NCBI GenBank assembly: GCA_001414485.1
Contig: LLEY01000052.1
Location: 186,001-250,000, forward strand
Source of the DNA: Calycina herbarum
Taxonomy: Eukaryota > Ascomycota > Leotiomycetes > Helotiales > Pezizellaceae
DNA length: 64,000 nucleotides
Direction: 5' to 3'
The notes beneath the pieces were generated by a model. That model was given only the letters and a program-made list of their open reading frames with translations, searched no databases and had not been told where the DNA came from. The position numbers and the translations under genes were made by a program. Each line of letters begins with the position of its first letter. Positions within the stretch are counted from its first letter, which is position 1. Positions 33,501 to 46,107 of the stretch are shown one piece after another.

Positions 33501-35881
33501 TGCTTTCAAGTAATCTAGAAGCAGCTGTCTCAACGGCCTTTATCTCGCTGCCAAAATTAACGAGCAATGCGGACTCATCGATAGCCTTGTTATTATCGGA
33601 CTTTTGATTGGTTGGGGTCCGTGCTGGTTTATTACTCGAGAAAAGAACCAAGTCTGCTTCTTGAAGTGTTCCTAGAATAATACCCCATGCTGGACCGAGA
33701 GTCGGGCCCAAAGCAATTCCTAGATTAAGCAAAGCTCTCAGGCATAGGAGATTCCGTGTATTGAGAGAAATGGTACCAGTATCGACGACAGACTCTCGAC
33801 GTCCACGATCAACAGCAGCAGAGGCGTGGCTAACCAAACTTTCGACACTCAGCAAACCTTTGGCGTTTGCGAACATGCTCGACTCAGCGGGTGGGGTGGA
33901 TGGTGTTGGTGCTGCTGCTGCACTGGCAGATAGCACGTTTGATGGTACAGCAGCTTTTCCGAGGGTAGTTAAGAAAGCATCTCTTGGTGTAGCTAATCGT
34001 AGCAAACCTGCCACGTGTGTAAACTTCTGAAATGATCTAACCAGGCCATGGTAATACTCGGTATCGAGGGCAGCATAGAGGAAAGTTGAGCAAGTAGCTA
34101 ATATAGCAGGCCAGCATTCGTCGACGATTCCAGCACATATTTTGACCTCTTCATAAAGTGGATGTTCCTTCAAAGACAAGGGATTCACGGGGACTGGGTT
34201 CTTCTTGACAGAAACCCTCCTTTCTGGAACCCCGGCTGGCGGTTCTGGTGCTGAGTCTGGGCCTGGCTGTCTCGAAGCTTTCTTACGTGGTCGTTCCGGA
34301 ACGGTTAATGGAAGAACGAATTTTGCCAACCCTTCAGAAAACCCAGTGATACACGCAAGTGTGAGACTGTAAATGTAAGATTCGGGCACTGAAGGAGGAT
34401 CAGTCTTATCGAGCTGATCAATACAAGGCACCCTCATGGTACTCCATTGTGTACTGACCCCAGCAGCGCTTTCGCTGGACCCGACTGAACTGGTAATAAT
34501 ACCTGCCACACCACTTTCAAGCATTGCTTGATCTGATCCTGAACCACCTTGGCTTGACGTGGGTATTGTAGATTGAGATCCTAACCCGATAACAGCAGGT
34601 TTCTCTGTACTTATGCGCACAAACGCAGCGACCAAATCTCGCAGTATGTTTTTCTTGCCCTCTTGAGCATCATACATCGCGAATATTCTTCGTATGAGAG
34701 CAGCTTCAGCGAAAATACCCCTCAATACTTCCATGCACAACGACCGTTTCCAGAGCGCAGTGTCATGATCGAGCATGTGGGTCAAAAGGCCCAGAGCCAT
34801 TTCGCCCTCAGATGCCAGAATACTGAGGTGTCGCCTGAGTAGAGTATACAGGATCCTTCCAATTCTGACGGTGACGGCAAAGTTCAACTTTTCGGAAAGA
34901 GAATTTATAATGAATGGCATCACCCTGGTTCGGAGAACATTGGCTTGTTCGGGATGTGTAAGGAATATTTCAGAATGATTGGTCAAGACAGACTCGATAA
35001 GTTCCAGTCCAAAGGTCTGGGGCATACTCGTGGATCTCAAGAATTGTGGCTTTTGAGATTCTGTCAAAAGACAGAGATCATTGAAGACTCTGTAAGCATC
35101 CAGGGCTGCCGTACGAACTCGGACTGTCCCATTTTCAACTGGTGCTTCTCCAACAGTAGGGACCTCAAGTTGTATTTCTATTCCTCGTCAGACATGTCTC
35201 ATTCCAAGAATAAAAGTTTAAGACAACCTACTATCTTCATCAACCACTTTATCAAAAACCGAAACAACAAGCTGTTGCAAAGTAGCAGCCGCAGTGTTAT
35301 TCACAATTCCATTCTTGCTAGCTTGTAGGATAGTGCAGATGTTCAAAGCAGCAGCTAGAAGTTCGGCCTTCAAATCATCCGCATAATTCTGAAGCAATGA
35401 AGGCAAAGCCTGGAGAATCTTAAGTTGGACATCAAGCCCAGCAGAAGTAGATTCTCGAAAAGCATCGAGAACCTCTCTTAATCTCGACCTTGGTAATGCA
35501 CGTGATACAACGAGCCGTTGCAAGCAAACGATCGCTATGCCAGTGAACTTGACATTCTTGGTTCCGCAAGCAATAAGAAAGGGTGTTACGAAGTTTGGGC
35601 GGGCAGAAAGGTCTAGCAGAGTCAGTAAGTGGCGTTGTATGGATGGGGATTTTGGAAAAGTACCTGCAGCTATTTGAGCCTCCGAAGTTGATCTCAAGCC
35701 CTTCAACTCTTCCAGAGATTTCTCCGCAGCCTAAGTAAGTTAGTAAAAGAAAATGAGAGGGCCTTCGAGCAAGTTCGCTTTTAGCCCATAGGCTATAGCT
35801 CACATTTCTGAGATCGGAGTGTTTCCGTTTACTCTCTTGAACAAGATTAGCAAGCTCCGACGACAAGATCTGAGCCGTCAT
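30558..35881 (-). CDS. mon2: MON2-family Golgi/endosome trafficking protein
   Basis: Six exons were rebuilt with phases that all close: 35881-35804, 35730-35664, 35612-35232, 35177-32665, 32607-32394 and 32344-30558, for 1679 aa. The product is a long alpha-solenoid related to the BIG/Sec7 ARF-GEFs but without a Sec7 domain. Recognisable blocks are NFVTPFLIACGTKNVKFTGI in the N-terminal DCB-like part, then RTAALDAYRVFNDLCLL and TFGLELIESVLTNHSEIFLT in the HUS-like part, and DDLNISLTTVTFFWVLSDFI and AIHTLLRIFDAYGEQLSPEA in the C-terminal half. MON2 works at the trans-Golgi with Dop1 and flippases in recycling and vacuolar traffic. Five introns of 49-73 nt have standard ends. It shares a 353-base upstream region with the divergent ubiquitin-conjugating variant gene. 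Confidence 0.9.
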
Positions 35882-36234
35882 GATGTGAGTTTACTCCAGC
35901 AATTCCATGATCTGGTAAAGACAGAATATGAGTGTGTAGAAGGTTACCTAAAGGCGTGTGAGCAAGGCAAGAGTGAGGCATCTTACTCCCTGATGAGGTG
36001 GCCCTTTGAATATCAGCCGAGGTTTCACCGATTTCTGGGTCTGCCCGGCCATTTCCCCCGCTAACCTCACAATCTGTATCGCCAGTTTAAAGAACCCCTC
36101 CTTCGCCATTTCTTCAACCCAGATCTCGATCAACAGCACCCCCACGAATTCTCTGCAAGCTCTGTGCTGCCTACATACACGAACAAGCATTTGCACCAAA
36201 AGATCCGCTATTTGAGAAACGGGAAGCCGACAGG

Positions 36235-36843
36235 ATGGGTGCCAAAGTTCCCCGAAACTTCAGATTACTGGAGGAGTTGGAGAAGGGCGAGAAAGGTCTT
36301 GGAGCTGGTTCGTGGATTCATTCTGCTCATCTGCTTAAGGGGCTATTACTAAATCACAATCTGCTCTGCAGAAGCATGTTCCTACGGTTTGGCAGAAGGA
36401 GACGATCTGTTGATGTCTAACTGGAACGGTACTATTCTTGGCCCACCACATGTACGTCTCTATTCCTCTCTATCTCCAAGGCTTTCGACACTACGTTCCT
36501 TTTACTGATGCATAAATCTGCAGAGCGTCCACGAGAACCGAATTTACTCCCTCAAGATGCACTGCGGCGACAACTACCCAGATAAGCCACCCGCTATTCA
36601 GTTCATCAACCAAGTCAACCTTCCATGTGTCAACCCAAAGAATGGACAAGTAAGCACACTGCCAAATCTACAAGCTTGCAGAATACTAACCTTCTGTCAT
36701 AGGTCGACCCAACCAAACTCCCCTGCCTCGCAAACTGGACCAGAGAAATGACCATGGAAACCATCCTAATCGAGCTCCGAAGATACATGGCCCACCCATC
36801 CCACAAGAAACTCCCTCAACCCGCAGAAGGATCTACTTACTGA
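36235..36843 (+). CDS. mms2: ubiquitin-conjugating enzyme variant (UEV), MMS2 type
   Basis: Four exons, 36235-36307, 36372-36451, 36524-36649 and 36703-36843, give 139 aa, the usual UEV length. The sequence follows Mms2/UBE2V closely: AKVPRNFRLLEELEKGEKG, CSYGLAEGDDLLMSNWNGTI, LGPPHSVHENRIYSLKMHCG, NYPDKPPAIQFINQVNLPCV. The HPN and active-site Cys of true E2 enzymes are missing, as expected for a variant that pairs with Ubc13 to build Lys63-linked chains in error-free DNA damage tolerance. The three introns (64, 72 and 53 nt) have GT..AG ends and correct phases. The exact N-terminus (MGAK) could include a small extra exon upstream. Confidence 0.9.
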
Positions 36844-37257
36844 ACAAACCCATAACGAATTGCTACGACCGGCTACAAGTATTATGATCCGAAAAGTTGC
36901 TTATTACATTTCGGGAAGGCTAGGAATATGAGAGATGAACGAGCGAACAATAAATTATTTATAAAATCAGAGCGTTGGCGATGATCATGGGGAAATGATG
37001 GGAGGTTTATGGTGTGGTGTTTGTGGGCATCAGCGCGGCGAAACTGGTAACTCACTCTGGCTGGCTCTGGTAGATTCCTTTATACGGGGAATGATAACGG
37101 AATCCACGATCTTTGAAAGCAAATACTCTCCTATTTTGCTATGTGAAGAAGTTCCTCAAATTGCTACCTCTCTAATAGCCCTTTTTTAGACGCCGGGTGA
37201 TGGGTATCTTTCCAGACTCAATATAATATAGCCATTCATACAATCCAGTTTCTCATC
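36844..37257. other. intergenic, convergent 3' ends
   Basis: Between the MMS2-type gene and the minus-strand LYR gene. Short chance frames only. Confidence 0.5.
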
Positions 37258-38338
37258 TCACTCTTCCGGTAAAACCCACTTGATCCCCTCCGCGTCCCAC
37301 CTCTCCTTCTTCAATTTCCACTTCTCCTCATTGCTGCTATGCTTCCTCTCCCTCTTCTCCTTATCAGCCAACTCCCTCTCCTCCTCCACAATATCCATCA
37401 TCCTCCCCGCAACCTCCTCCGCATCTCTAAGCAACCTCGTCAATCTCCTTCTAGTTTCCCGATCAGCATCAGCCACAGCATCCCTCCAACCACCCCAAAC
37501 CTCTCCTTCCGTAGCCTTAACTCTCTTTTCCTCCTCCGCAACATTCATAACCAACTCCTCCCACTCCTCCTCATACCCCACACTATCACGCTCAATCTGC
37601 ATCTCCTCTAGAAAATCAAAAAGCCTTATCCTCTTATGGTCCTTCTGTCTCACCACACGACTAACGTAAGAGGGGAGTTCCTTCTTGAATTTTAGGGTTG
37701 CGATTGTGCCTGCGGATGTGAAGTTTATGGTTGGGACGTGGCGGATGCCACTTATTTTGCTTAGAGGGAGAGGCCGGATATCGAGGACTTTTGGGGCGCC
37801 GGGGGTAGCGACTGGGCGAGCAGGACGTGGAGGGAGTGGTTTCCTGGGGGGATTGGGAGGTGTGCTTGCTGCGATGGTTGCTTGGGTATGGAGGGTGGAG
37901 AGGAGGGAAAAGAGTTGGGATTTTGACTGGGGTTCGTTGTTTGCTGCTTGTCGGAGGAGGGCTTCGTACTATATTTGTATAATAATTAGCATCTGAATTC
38001 GTTTTCAAGCTTCAAGTATTAGAGAGGGTACTAACAACATAACCACTCTTCAACACCTTAACAACCTGCGCATGAGAGGTAACATCCTTATTCTGCTTGA
38101 ACTTCTTGCGTATCAGATGTTTTATGGGATTGACTTTTCCGCGAGTGAGGAGTTTATCGGGAAGAGGGATTCGAGAGCATTGGTTAAGGAGGGCTCGGTA
38201 CAATGCTATGCCTGTGTATTGTTAGCTTCCAGTTAAGGAGCTTGGGGTCTGGAGAGGAATTGGAAGGTGGGGGAGAATGAGCATACAGGCTATCCGATGA
38301 GCACCTGATTTTCTGGGGAGGAAGTGGGCTGGCGGCAT
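37258..38338 (-). CDS. Cup1-like LYR-motif protein (mitochondrial)
   Basis: Three exons, 38338-38287, 38211-38036 and 37968-37258, give 312 aa with closing phases. The N-terminus reads MPPAHFLPRKSGAHRIACIA followed by LYRALLNQCSRIP, a proper LYR motif (LYR with downstream Phe-type helix KKFKQNKD), and KVLKSGYVYEALLRQAA. The middle is Pro/Arg-rich, and the C-terminal third is a charged helical segment (RKHSSNEEKWKLKKERWD). LYR proteins act in mitochondrial iron-sulfur transfer and complex assembly together with acyl carrier protein. The layout matches the Cup1-like fungal branch, but the precise client is unknown. The splice of exon 1 is needed to recover the complete LYR motif. Confidence 0.75.
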
Positions 38339-38736
38339 TCATTTGGAAATGGGATTTCAGGTTGAGAGAGACTCAGGTCTTCGGAGCAACCAACAGGAGA
38401 GAGCTTCCAGTTTTTGGACGAAGCCGAGTTTCGGGCCGAAATCGATCCCGCATATTGCTTCCTAGAAAGTTAGAAGATTGTATGAAGCCTCATCTACTTG
38501 CATGGTGATTTGTTTTTAGTTATTGTTTTATATAAAAGTAATATCAATACAAATAATGCTTCTTTTTAATGCTGAACTAAGTAACCGTATTCTCGACTTA
38601 TTTTTGGAAGAGGAATAATCCCAACACTCACATGCAAGGATCAAGTGAGGGACAAACAGACGTCATTCCGAGGAACTTCACAAAGTCACAACTCATCGAA
38701 CCACACTCAGTTTGTGACTCCTCTGGCCATGCAAAA
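38339..38736. other. divergent promoter region
   Basis: Lies between the LYR gene (minus) and seipin (plus). AT-rich, with no reading frame of note. Confidence 0.45.
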
Positions 38737-40019
38737 ATGGCTATCACGGTAAGGAATCAATTGGGTTTTCTATTCATAAGCACTAAGCTGATCAAGATTT
38801 AAATAGGATATTGCCCTGACGCCTTTCCGGGTTGCAACATCGAAACCAGCCCAAAAAACATACCTAAACACCATCCTCTTCCTCATAACCTCCACTCTCC
38901 TTCTGGGGCTGGCAATCGTTGCATATGGCCTCTTTTACTTCAATTATGTGCCCCAGATTGGCATCGAGAGGGTGATTCATCTCCAATATGGGTAGATTTC
39001 CAGTCCTATGGCTTTTGTAAACAATGCTAATGATACTCAGAGATGGACCCAATCCCTATGGCATCGTAGCCCTCTCCTCGTCCTTGATATCCCAACAACC
39101 ATATGATATCAGCCTCTCCCTTCACGTCCCACGATCCCCGCCGAATATTCAGACGGGAAACTTCATGCTCTCCCTCTCCCTCCTCTCCCCAAATTACAAA
39201 CCTCTTCCCCCAATACCTACGATCGATTCCCCCCCAACTTTAAGCTCGTCTTTGACAGCCATCACTCCACAAGACATCCTCTTTTCCTCGCGCCGCCCCG
39301 CAATCCTCACATACACATCTCGTCTCGTCTCCCTCGGCGAGCGCTTAGCAGCATTACCCCTCTACATCCTTGGTCTCCGTCGCGAATCCGAGCTCCTCAC
39401 AATCCCCATGGCAGAACTCGTCTCCTTCCCCCGCGGCTGGAAGAATATCCCCGGTCACGCAATGGTAGAAATCCAAGCGGGACAAGAAATACAAATCTAC
39501 GACCTCCGACTCTTCTTCACAGCTCGATTCGGTGGTTTACGATGGATAATGTATAACCATCGAATTCTCAGCTGCTTAATCGGTGTATCTACTTTCTGGG
39601 GCGCGGAATGTATATTCACAATTTTCACGTGGCTCTTTCTCCGTATGATATTCTCTACAAGCGATGAAGGGGGGAAGGGAAGTATCAAGGGGGAGGAAAC
39701 GGATACCTCTGTTGGGACGAGGATTAAGGATGAGGTTAAGACGGATGAGGAACCTGATCTTTCGGATACGCCGAGGACGTTTCCTACTTATGGACGACAG
39801 ACGCCGTTGAGATTTGAACCGAGGGTTAAGGATGAGGAGGATGTTGAGGGGGTGGTGTTGCAGGAGACGGATATTTTGCCTCTTACTAATGAGGCTGATG
39901 ATGAGGATGATGAGGATCTTGCTTTTAGGGGGGATTCCGGGTTGGGGACTAGTTATAGTGAGGGTGGAGGGAGGAGTAGTGTTACAAGGAGGAGGTCGAA
40001 GGGGAAAGGGGCTTCTTGA
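38737..40019 (+). CDS. seipin (lipid-droplet biogenesis protein)
   Basis: Three exons, 38737-38748, 38807-38991 and 39041-40019, give 391 aa; the first exon holds only four codons (MAIT), but both introns have clear GT..AG ends and phases close. A first membrane span (TILFLITSTLLLGLAIVAYG), then a lumenal seipin domain with YDISLSLHVPRSPPNIQTGN, FMLSLSLLS, SRRPAILTYTS and PLYILGL, then a second span (SCLIGVSTFWGAECIFTIFT) and an acidic cytosolic tail. Seipin forms a ring in the ER membrane at lipid-droplet contact sites and controls droplet growth. Topology and motif order match the family (Pfam PF06775). Confidence 0.9.
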
Positions 40020-41687
40020 AAGAGGTGTTGGGAATTTGATTTTGCATCAAATTTTGGGGGAGAAGGTGGATTGGAGTTGACGGTTGTACATGATACCCAT
40101 TATGGTTGGCTTTTTGGAATCAAGTTGTAATTTTGATGTTCGAAAATAATTGCAATTTTGAGCCACTTCTTCAGCCGCTTTCCCCCTCGTGCACTCACTT
40201 TGGTCTAGCTCAGCCTTCCCTTACTTATAGTCTAAGTATATCTCGAACAATTGCAAATTTGGGGATTTGGGGAAATAATAACAACCAACATTGGGGCGAT
40301 CCAGCGCTTACAAATTACCTCCGTATACGTTTAACATGGTTAGTACATTTAGTATAATTAGGTGAGGTCTTTAAACAAACTCTAGGAGATCAGATGAAAA
40401 ACTATTTTACTTATTATCAATTTGGTTGCACATCGCATTTTTGAAATTGTTCCAGGCATGCTGGCGCAACGAATGGAGATTAGATGAAAATTTATTTTAT
40501 TTGTTAATATCGTCTCAAATGTGTTTTGTTGCACATCGCATTCTTTAATTTGCCCAGATATGCTGGCGCAACGAATGGAGATCGGATGAAACTTGGTTTT
40601 TGAAATGTTTAGTGACTTGTAGAAAAAGTGAGGAAATAAAGGAGAGGTTGTTTTAATGCAGCTTCCATAATCAGTCAGTGGCACTTCCTCGTGTGTTACG
40701 ATGGATCGTCCAATAACAGAACGCAACATCTGCTAAAATTAATTAAAAGTTCGAGAGGATCCATGAGCTACTAAACAACCCATTCACTGAAGCTCATAAA
40801 TTTTGTGTCAAAGTAAAAGAAACAGTAGTTCGTAGAGCCATGCTAATTTCCATGTATAATTTTAATATGCCTCAGCCTGCTATAGATTATCAAGACACCA
40901 CAACGATCTATGAAACCTCTATAAATAGTAGCCTTTTCCCTCACGTCATCATTGTCATGTACTTTGACATAAAAAGAGCTTTTCTACTCTCTACACATCA
41001 ATATTCAAAGAAATCTTCATTCAGATTCTATTTCCTGAATGAGGTTCGTGGAATAACGTTTTCACAATGACACTAGAAAAATCCCAGTTATTCCACTCCT
41101 ATAATTTCCGTTGCTTCCAAGGAAAAAAATCTGAGACCTAAATATCCTTTATAGGGTTAGGATACTTGGAATATTTTGTCTCTCAATTCACCTAGACTCT
41201 GCTAGTTAATTCCTACAAAAACTTAAAAGGGTCGATGGAAATCAATGAGTGAGCTGAGAAGTAGAATGCGACATCATATAAAGCCGGGAACGCAGAGTGT
41301 TGGAGAAGACATTTAGGGATAGTAGAATTTCTCTCCAGTTGTATCAAGCAAAAATACAAGTTCTGCAGGTGGTACTGTACTCGCTTGAATATTGACAAGT
41401 CAAGATGAAACCTATTAAATGAATAAATAAATAAATAAAATTGTAGGAAGTTATTTCAGCAATAACTTCAATCATCTATGTACAATCTATGTACAATGCA
41501 ATGCAAATGCTCCAACCTAGCCATAAAAATATGCACACCCAACGCTCCAAACTCCACTCCCCCCCAAAAATCATTTTGTCTATCTCGTCCGCGGTTCGTC
41601 CGCGTTTCGTCGCATCTTCTCATATATACTTCTTCCATGCCACATATATACCTCATTCCCTCATCATATACAGCCCTCATCTATCCC
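40020..41687. repeat. intergenic with a ~103-base tandem repeat
   Basis: From about 40388 to 40600 a unit containing GTTGCACATCGCATT and GCTGGCGCAACGAATGGAGA occurs twice plus a partial copy, at a period of about 103 bases. The remainder is AT-rich with only short frames; no gene was seen. The last ~200 bases are the 3' side of the reductase gene. Confidence 0.55.
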
Positions 41688-43058
41688 TTAAACACCCATC
41701 CCAACAACCAACTTAACACCCCCCATCTCACCCCCCTTCAACCTCTCAAGGCCATCCACGATTTTCTCCAGTCCCCCATCTAGGACATGCATCTCAGGCA
41801 ACCTAATCGCTCCCCCCTCAACCAACTCATTCAATCGAACCGCAAACTCCCTCCCCGCCTCGTCAAGAACAAACCGTTTCATCTCAACCGTAACAACATC
41901 CACATGTCCCGGTACCTCGTCTTTTACATTCATCATTGCTAGCGGAGCAAGTATACACCTCTCTGCCTCATCAAAACATTCTAAACATGCTTTTGCGGTT
42001 GCTGGGCCTACGAGGTCGATGGCTTTTGTGATGTTGGTTGAGAGAGAACGGATCTCAGCTACAATTTGATCGTTGGTTTTGGAATCTCGGATGACGACTT
42101 CAGCACCGAGGGAACGGGTAAGCGCTGCTGTTGTTGAGGAGGTGACGGCGATGACACGGTGGGAGGAGAGGAGGGCAAGTTGGGTTGCGAATTGGCCTGT
42201 TATTGTTGAGCCGCCCCAGATCAATAATGTCGGTTTCTCATTCTCGCTTGTGGATGTTGATGAGGGAATAGGAACTTCCAACCATTTCCAAAGAGTCATT
42301 GCTGCTGTGAGACCGGCGACTCCTAGACAGGAGGCTTGTTCGAAGGAGAGAGTGGGAGGGATAGGGAGGACGGTGTGGGCGGGGACTGTGACGTATTGTT
42401 GGAAAGTTCCTGCGCGGGAGTCGCGGTAGTATGTGCCTGTTTGTTATATTAGTCTTTGCTTCCTCAATTCCTCTTCCTCTCTCCCTCTCTTTACACCCCG
42501 TCTCCATCTATAACCAGTACACAGAAGAATGTGAAAAAGGGGAAACATACTAGTCCAAACCCGATCACCAACCCTCAACCCCACAACCTCCCTCCCAACA
42601 ACCTCCACAACCCCCGCCATCTCCCTCCCATTAACCCACGGAAAAGCAGGCATACAGAAATTATAATCCACACTCTTGTAATCGATAGGATTCAGTCCCG
42701 TCGCTCGATTCGAAATAACGACTTCCTTCTCATGTTGTAGTTCCGGGAAAGGGTGGTCTATTATTGCATATGTGCGTTTTGAAGCTACCACTAAGGCTTT
42801 GTTCGTTCGTTTCGCTACTGTTGGTGGTTGAACTGATGTATGTGTTGGGATTAGAGTGATAGGTGAGAGCACTTCTTTCGTCTCTAACTTTGGGGATTTC
42901 GATTCTGAGACTAGGGAGCCTTGGGAGGTGGAGGTGGAGGATGAGGTTATGCGTTTATCGTCAAAGTTGGGGAGGTGACCGGTTGTGGTGATTGGTTTTT
43001 CTTGTTGGGGTTTGATTAAACCGCAAGATATGGCATTGAGGAAGTTGGAGAAGGGCAT
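41688..43058 (-). CDS. medium-chain dehydrogenase/enoyl reductase, ToxD-like
   Basis: Two exons, 43058-42551 and 42436-41688, give 418 aa; the 114-nt intron (GTATGT..CAG) is phase 1 and closes exactly. The catalytic MDR fold begins near residue 90 after a Ser/Thr-rich lead. Motifs: ATGLNPIDYKSVDYNFCMPA, FPWVNGREMAGVVEVVGREV, GLRVGDRVWT, SFEQASCLGVAGLTAAMTLW and the NADPH loop LLIWGGSTITGQFATQLALL. No structural zinc-cysteine cluster is visible, which fits the zinc-independent ToxD/trans-enoyl reductase branch. These proteins act with polyketide synthases or as general quinone/enone reductases; there is no PKS in this window, so a stand-alone role is likelier. Upstream in-frame Met at 43268 would add a hydrophobic stretch, and I consider it less likely. 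Confidence 0.82.
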
Positions 43059-43871
43059 CTTGCAAGGTACTTGAAATGCTTCGGTTCGTAGGCGAGGAGG
43101 CGAGCATACAAACCAAGTATCGAAGAAGAGGGGAAGGTAGAAGAGAGATAAAAGAGAACCAAATATCAAAAGTACCACAAAGTTCCAAGTATGAAAAATA
43201 ATCCGAAATGGGCTTCGAGAGGATAACAAGGAATCCTTATATCTCTCCTCAAACACAACAAGTTCCAAGGAAATAGACTAGATGCAAAGACCGGAAAGGA
43301 ATGAACAAAGTCTTCCCTCAAGAAAAAGATTATGAAATCACTCTTGCCCGCACACCGGCAAACCCACCCTACACCTCAACAACCAAACCTGTATGTCGTG
43401 CTCTACGCATCGATATCGGAATCGCTCCCATGGAGATCCGAAGGGCACGAAGGCGTATCGCAAGAGTGGTCCCGCCCGACGGGAATCCCTTGCCGATCTC
43501 CCAACTAGTACTCTCCAAACCTCTCACCTATAAAAAACAACACACCTTAAAAAAACTAGTCCCCTCTGCCCGCTTCAAACTTGTTTCCCTTACTGGTTTT
43601 TTTCTTTCTTTCATCGGAACTTATGGGTCTGTTGTTGTTTGAGGATGATGAATATTTTGCTGGATGAGGTTAACGTGTATGGCGTAAACTTGCTTATCGG
43701 TGTCGCAAGAGTTTGGGATGGCTTCAAAAGTGGGAGGGTAGAATATTGATCACCTGACGTGGAAACGAGGACTTCTGGTGCTTCAAAAGTGTTGATTTCC
43801 ACAACTACTGAGGAAGAGGTGGTATAGATGTATATATGCGATGACTTGAATAAACCCCTCTCCGTGACTCC
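43059..43871. other. intergenic, no supported gene
   Basis: A plus-strand frame (43301-43642, 113 codons) is present but has no recognisable domain. I treat it as unsupported. Confidence 0.4.
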
Positions 43872-46107
43872 TCAATCATCATCATCATCATCACTATCAT
43901 CCCCAAAAATGGCCTTGAAGACTGCTTCTCCAGCCCTTTGACCCTCCAAAGCTTCATTCTTCTCCGTATCAATAACCACCTGCGCGGGCGGCACCTCTTC
44001 CATCGTGACCTCAGGAGTTTGGGATTGGGATTGGGATATACCCGTAGAATCCTCTTTCCAATTCCGATTCCCCTGCATCATCATCTCATCAATCTTACTC
44101 CTCGAAACCAAATCCGGAGCCGCATTCCGCAAGGGTCCCTCATCCGCATGTTCAGTAGCACCAGGCTGAACATGTTTAGGCGGTTGAACCCCAAACCTCT
44201 TGCACAAAAGTCTCGTCGGATGCCAATCCTTCTCACTTCTCGTCATAGGTCCATACATGCCCAGCTTCGCCGCCTGTTCTGCAGGATCCTCAGGTTTAGC
44301 TGCCGGTTTACTAAGAAGGGGAGTGTCTCCCGATACTTCGGGTGCATCTGATGCCAGTTTTGGCGCGGTGGTTGAAGAGGTAAATCGGGTAGCCATCATT
44401 CCCGACATGGGCTTGAAGATCTGGGCACAGTTTGCGAATTCGCGTAATTCTTTTAGCCAGTTCTCTTTTGAGACGCTGGGTGGTCGTTCCATCGGATGGG
44501 GGTTTATACCGGCTTGGACTTCGAGGTATGCTCGGTAACGACCTCTTTTTGATTCATCTTCGCCGTATGGCATGAATCCGCTTGCTCCTCTGCTCAGAGC
44601 CGCCTCGGCTATATATTTCTCGACTTTGGGTATTTGAGCCAAGAGCTCCCTTTGTCGTTCTTCTTCTGTCATGTTATATCCTTTTGGGATTTCACCCAGG
44701 GCCGGTGGGAGATTCGTCTTTCCAGTTGTAGAAACTAATCGATCCCGTGCTGCGGGACTAAGAAAATCAAAGACGGATTTCCCTGGTAAAGCTGCTTCTC
44801 CAAGAATGGCAGCACGAGATTTGGGATCCAATTTTGAGAGTTTGGCTGCGTCTGCTGTCGATAGAAACGATCCTGCTCCAGCACCTAATTTTGGCTGTTT
44901 TGAAGATATCCAATCTTTTGGTATTTCGGGTGGTGCATATTTCCCAGAAGATTCAAGAATCGAGGAGAATTCATCGTTACTGCTTAATATGAATCCATCC
45001 AGAGGTAAACGACCATCGTGACATTTCCGGAAACCAGCCGATGCCTTTGCCATAGCCGACTTCTTCGATATAAAAACTGGTTTTGCCTTTAACAATGGAT
45101 TAACAGAGCCATTGCTCGGTTTCTTCTTCTTCTTGTCCCCTCCAATAACCCGATTATATGATATTCGCGGACCAATTTCGTATGGATCTTCGTCATCCGA
45201 GCCTGTATCGTTCAAAATCCCAATCCCAATTCCCCCACGAACAGGTTTCTTCTTCTTCGTCTTCTTCGGTCCAAGTAAGGCCAGCTGTGAACCACCATCC
45301 TCCTCCTCATCAGACTTGACAACCTCAGCAGTCGGCCCAGTACTCGACGAAAGTTTTGCCTCCCCCTCAAACCCCAACCCCTTATGATCATTCTTCCGCA
45401 CAAACCCAATCATCCTCGTATTCTCCGGGGCAAATAAATGCATCCCCTCCCCCTCCACGTCATCAAGTCTTGCCTTCCGTCGAACCTTAGGACCAATCCC
45501 CTGTCCCTCCTTCCACCCCATCTTTTTCAAAAGCTTCGCACCCATAGTCTCCCCCTCAATCCTCAAAAGACCCATCAATCCCCCCCTACTCGCAACATCA
45601 TCTTGCGTAGACCCAAGCCCAGAGAATCCCTCGTTGGTTTGTACCCGTTGGGCCTCGACAGCATCCGCGATATCCTCTTCATCCATGAAATCCTCCGGTC
45701 GTTGTTGCGGCACTTTGGGAGCATCTTTCTTTCGATTCGTGCGCGAGGAGACGAAGGTCGAGGGCGTCCATCCTTCTTTGGATCCAACAGTGTTATAATA
45801 CCTTCAAACCCATTAGCTTTCTTCCCCAAACCCCAAACCCCAATCACCCTTCCCCCCTCATCCCAAAGTCCAAGCAAAAGAGAGAGAAAAACCACACATA
45901 CCCAGCACTAAACCCCCCCGTAAACGCCCCATGTAACCTCTTCAACCCCCTCTCATCCCGAACCTCCTGCTTCCAAACCGGCACATAACTCCCATCATCC
46001 CTCACGTCGGGATCCAGCGGCGGAAGCGGCGTACCAAAGGTCACGAACGGCGATTGTTGCGCCTGCAGATCCGCTTCGTATGTAGCTCGAGACCGCTTGC
46101 CGGACAT
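43872..46107 (-). CDS. G-patch domain protein, GPATCH1 type (spliceosome-associated)
   Basis: Two exons, 46107-45902 and 45801-43872, give 711 aa; the 100-nt intron closes in phase. The N-terminal DUF1604-type region reads [20 protein letters not shown] and [20 protein letters not shown] with [20 protein letters not shown], typical of GPATCH1. The G-patch follows at about residues 145-190 ([20 protein letters not shown]). Later comes [20 protein letters not shown] with a Lys/Arg-rich stretch and [12 protein letters not shown], and the protein ends in an Asp run. G-patch proteins of this type bind and activate DEAH helicases in splicing. The protein should be nuclear. Confidence 0.9.

Noticed and set aside
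43301..43642. 113-codon plus-strand frame
   Set aside because: Basic, low-complexity product without family match in a divergent spacer.
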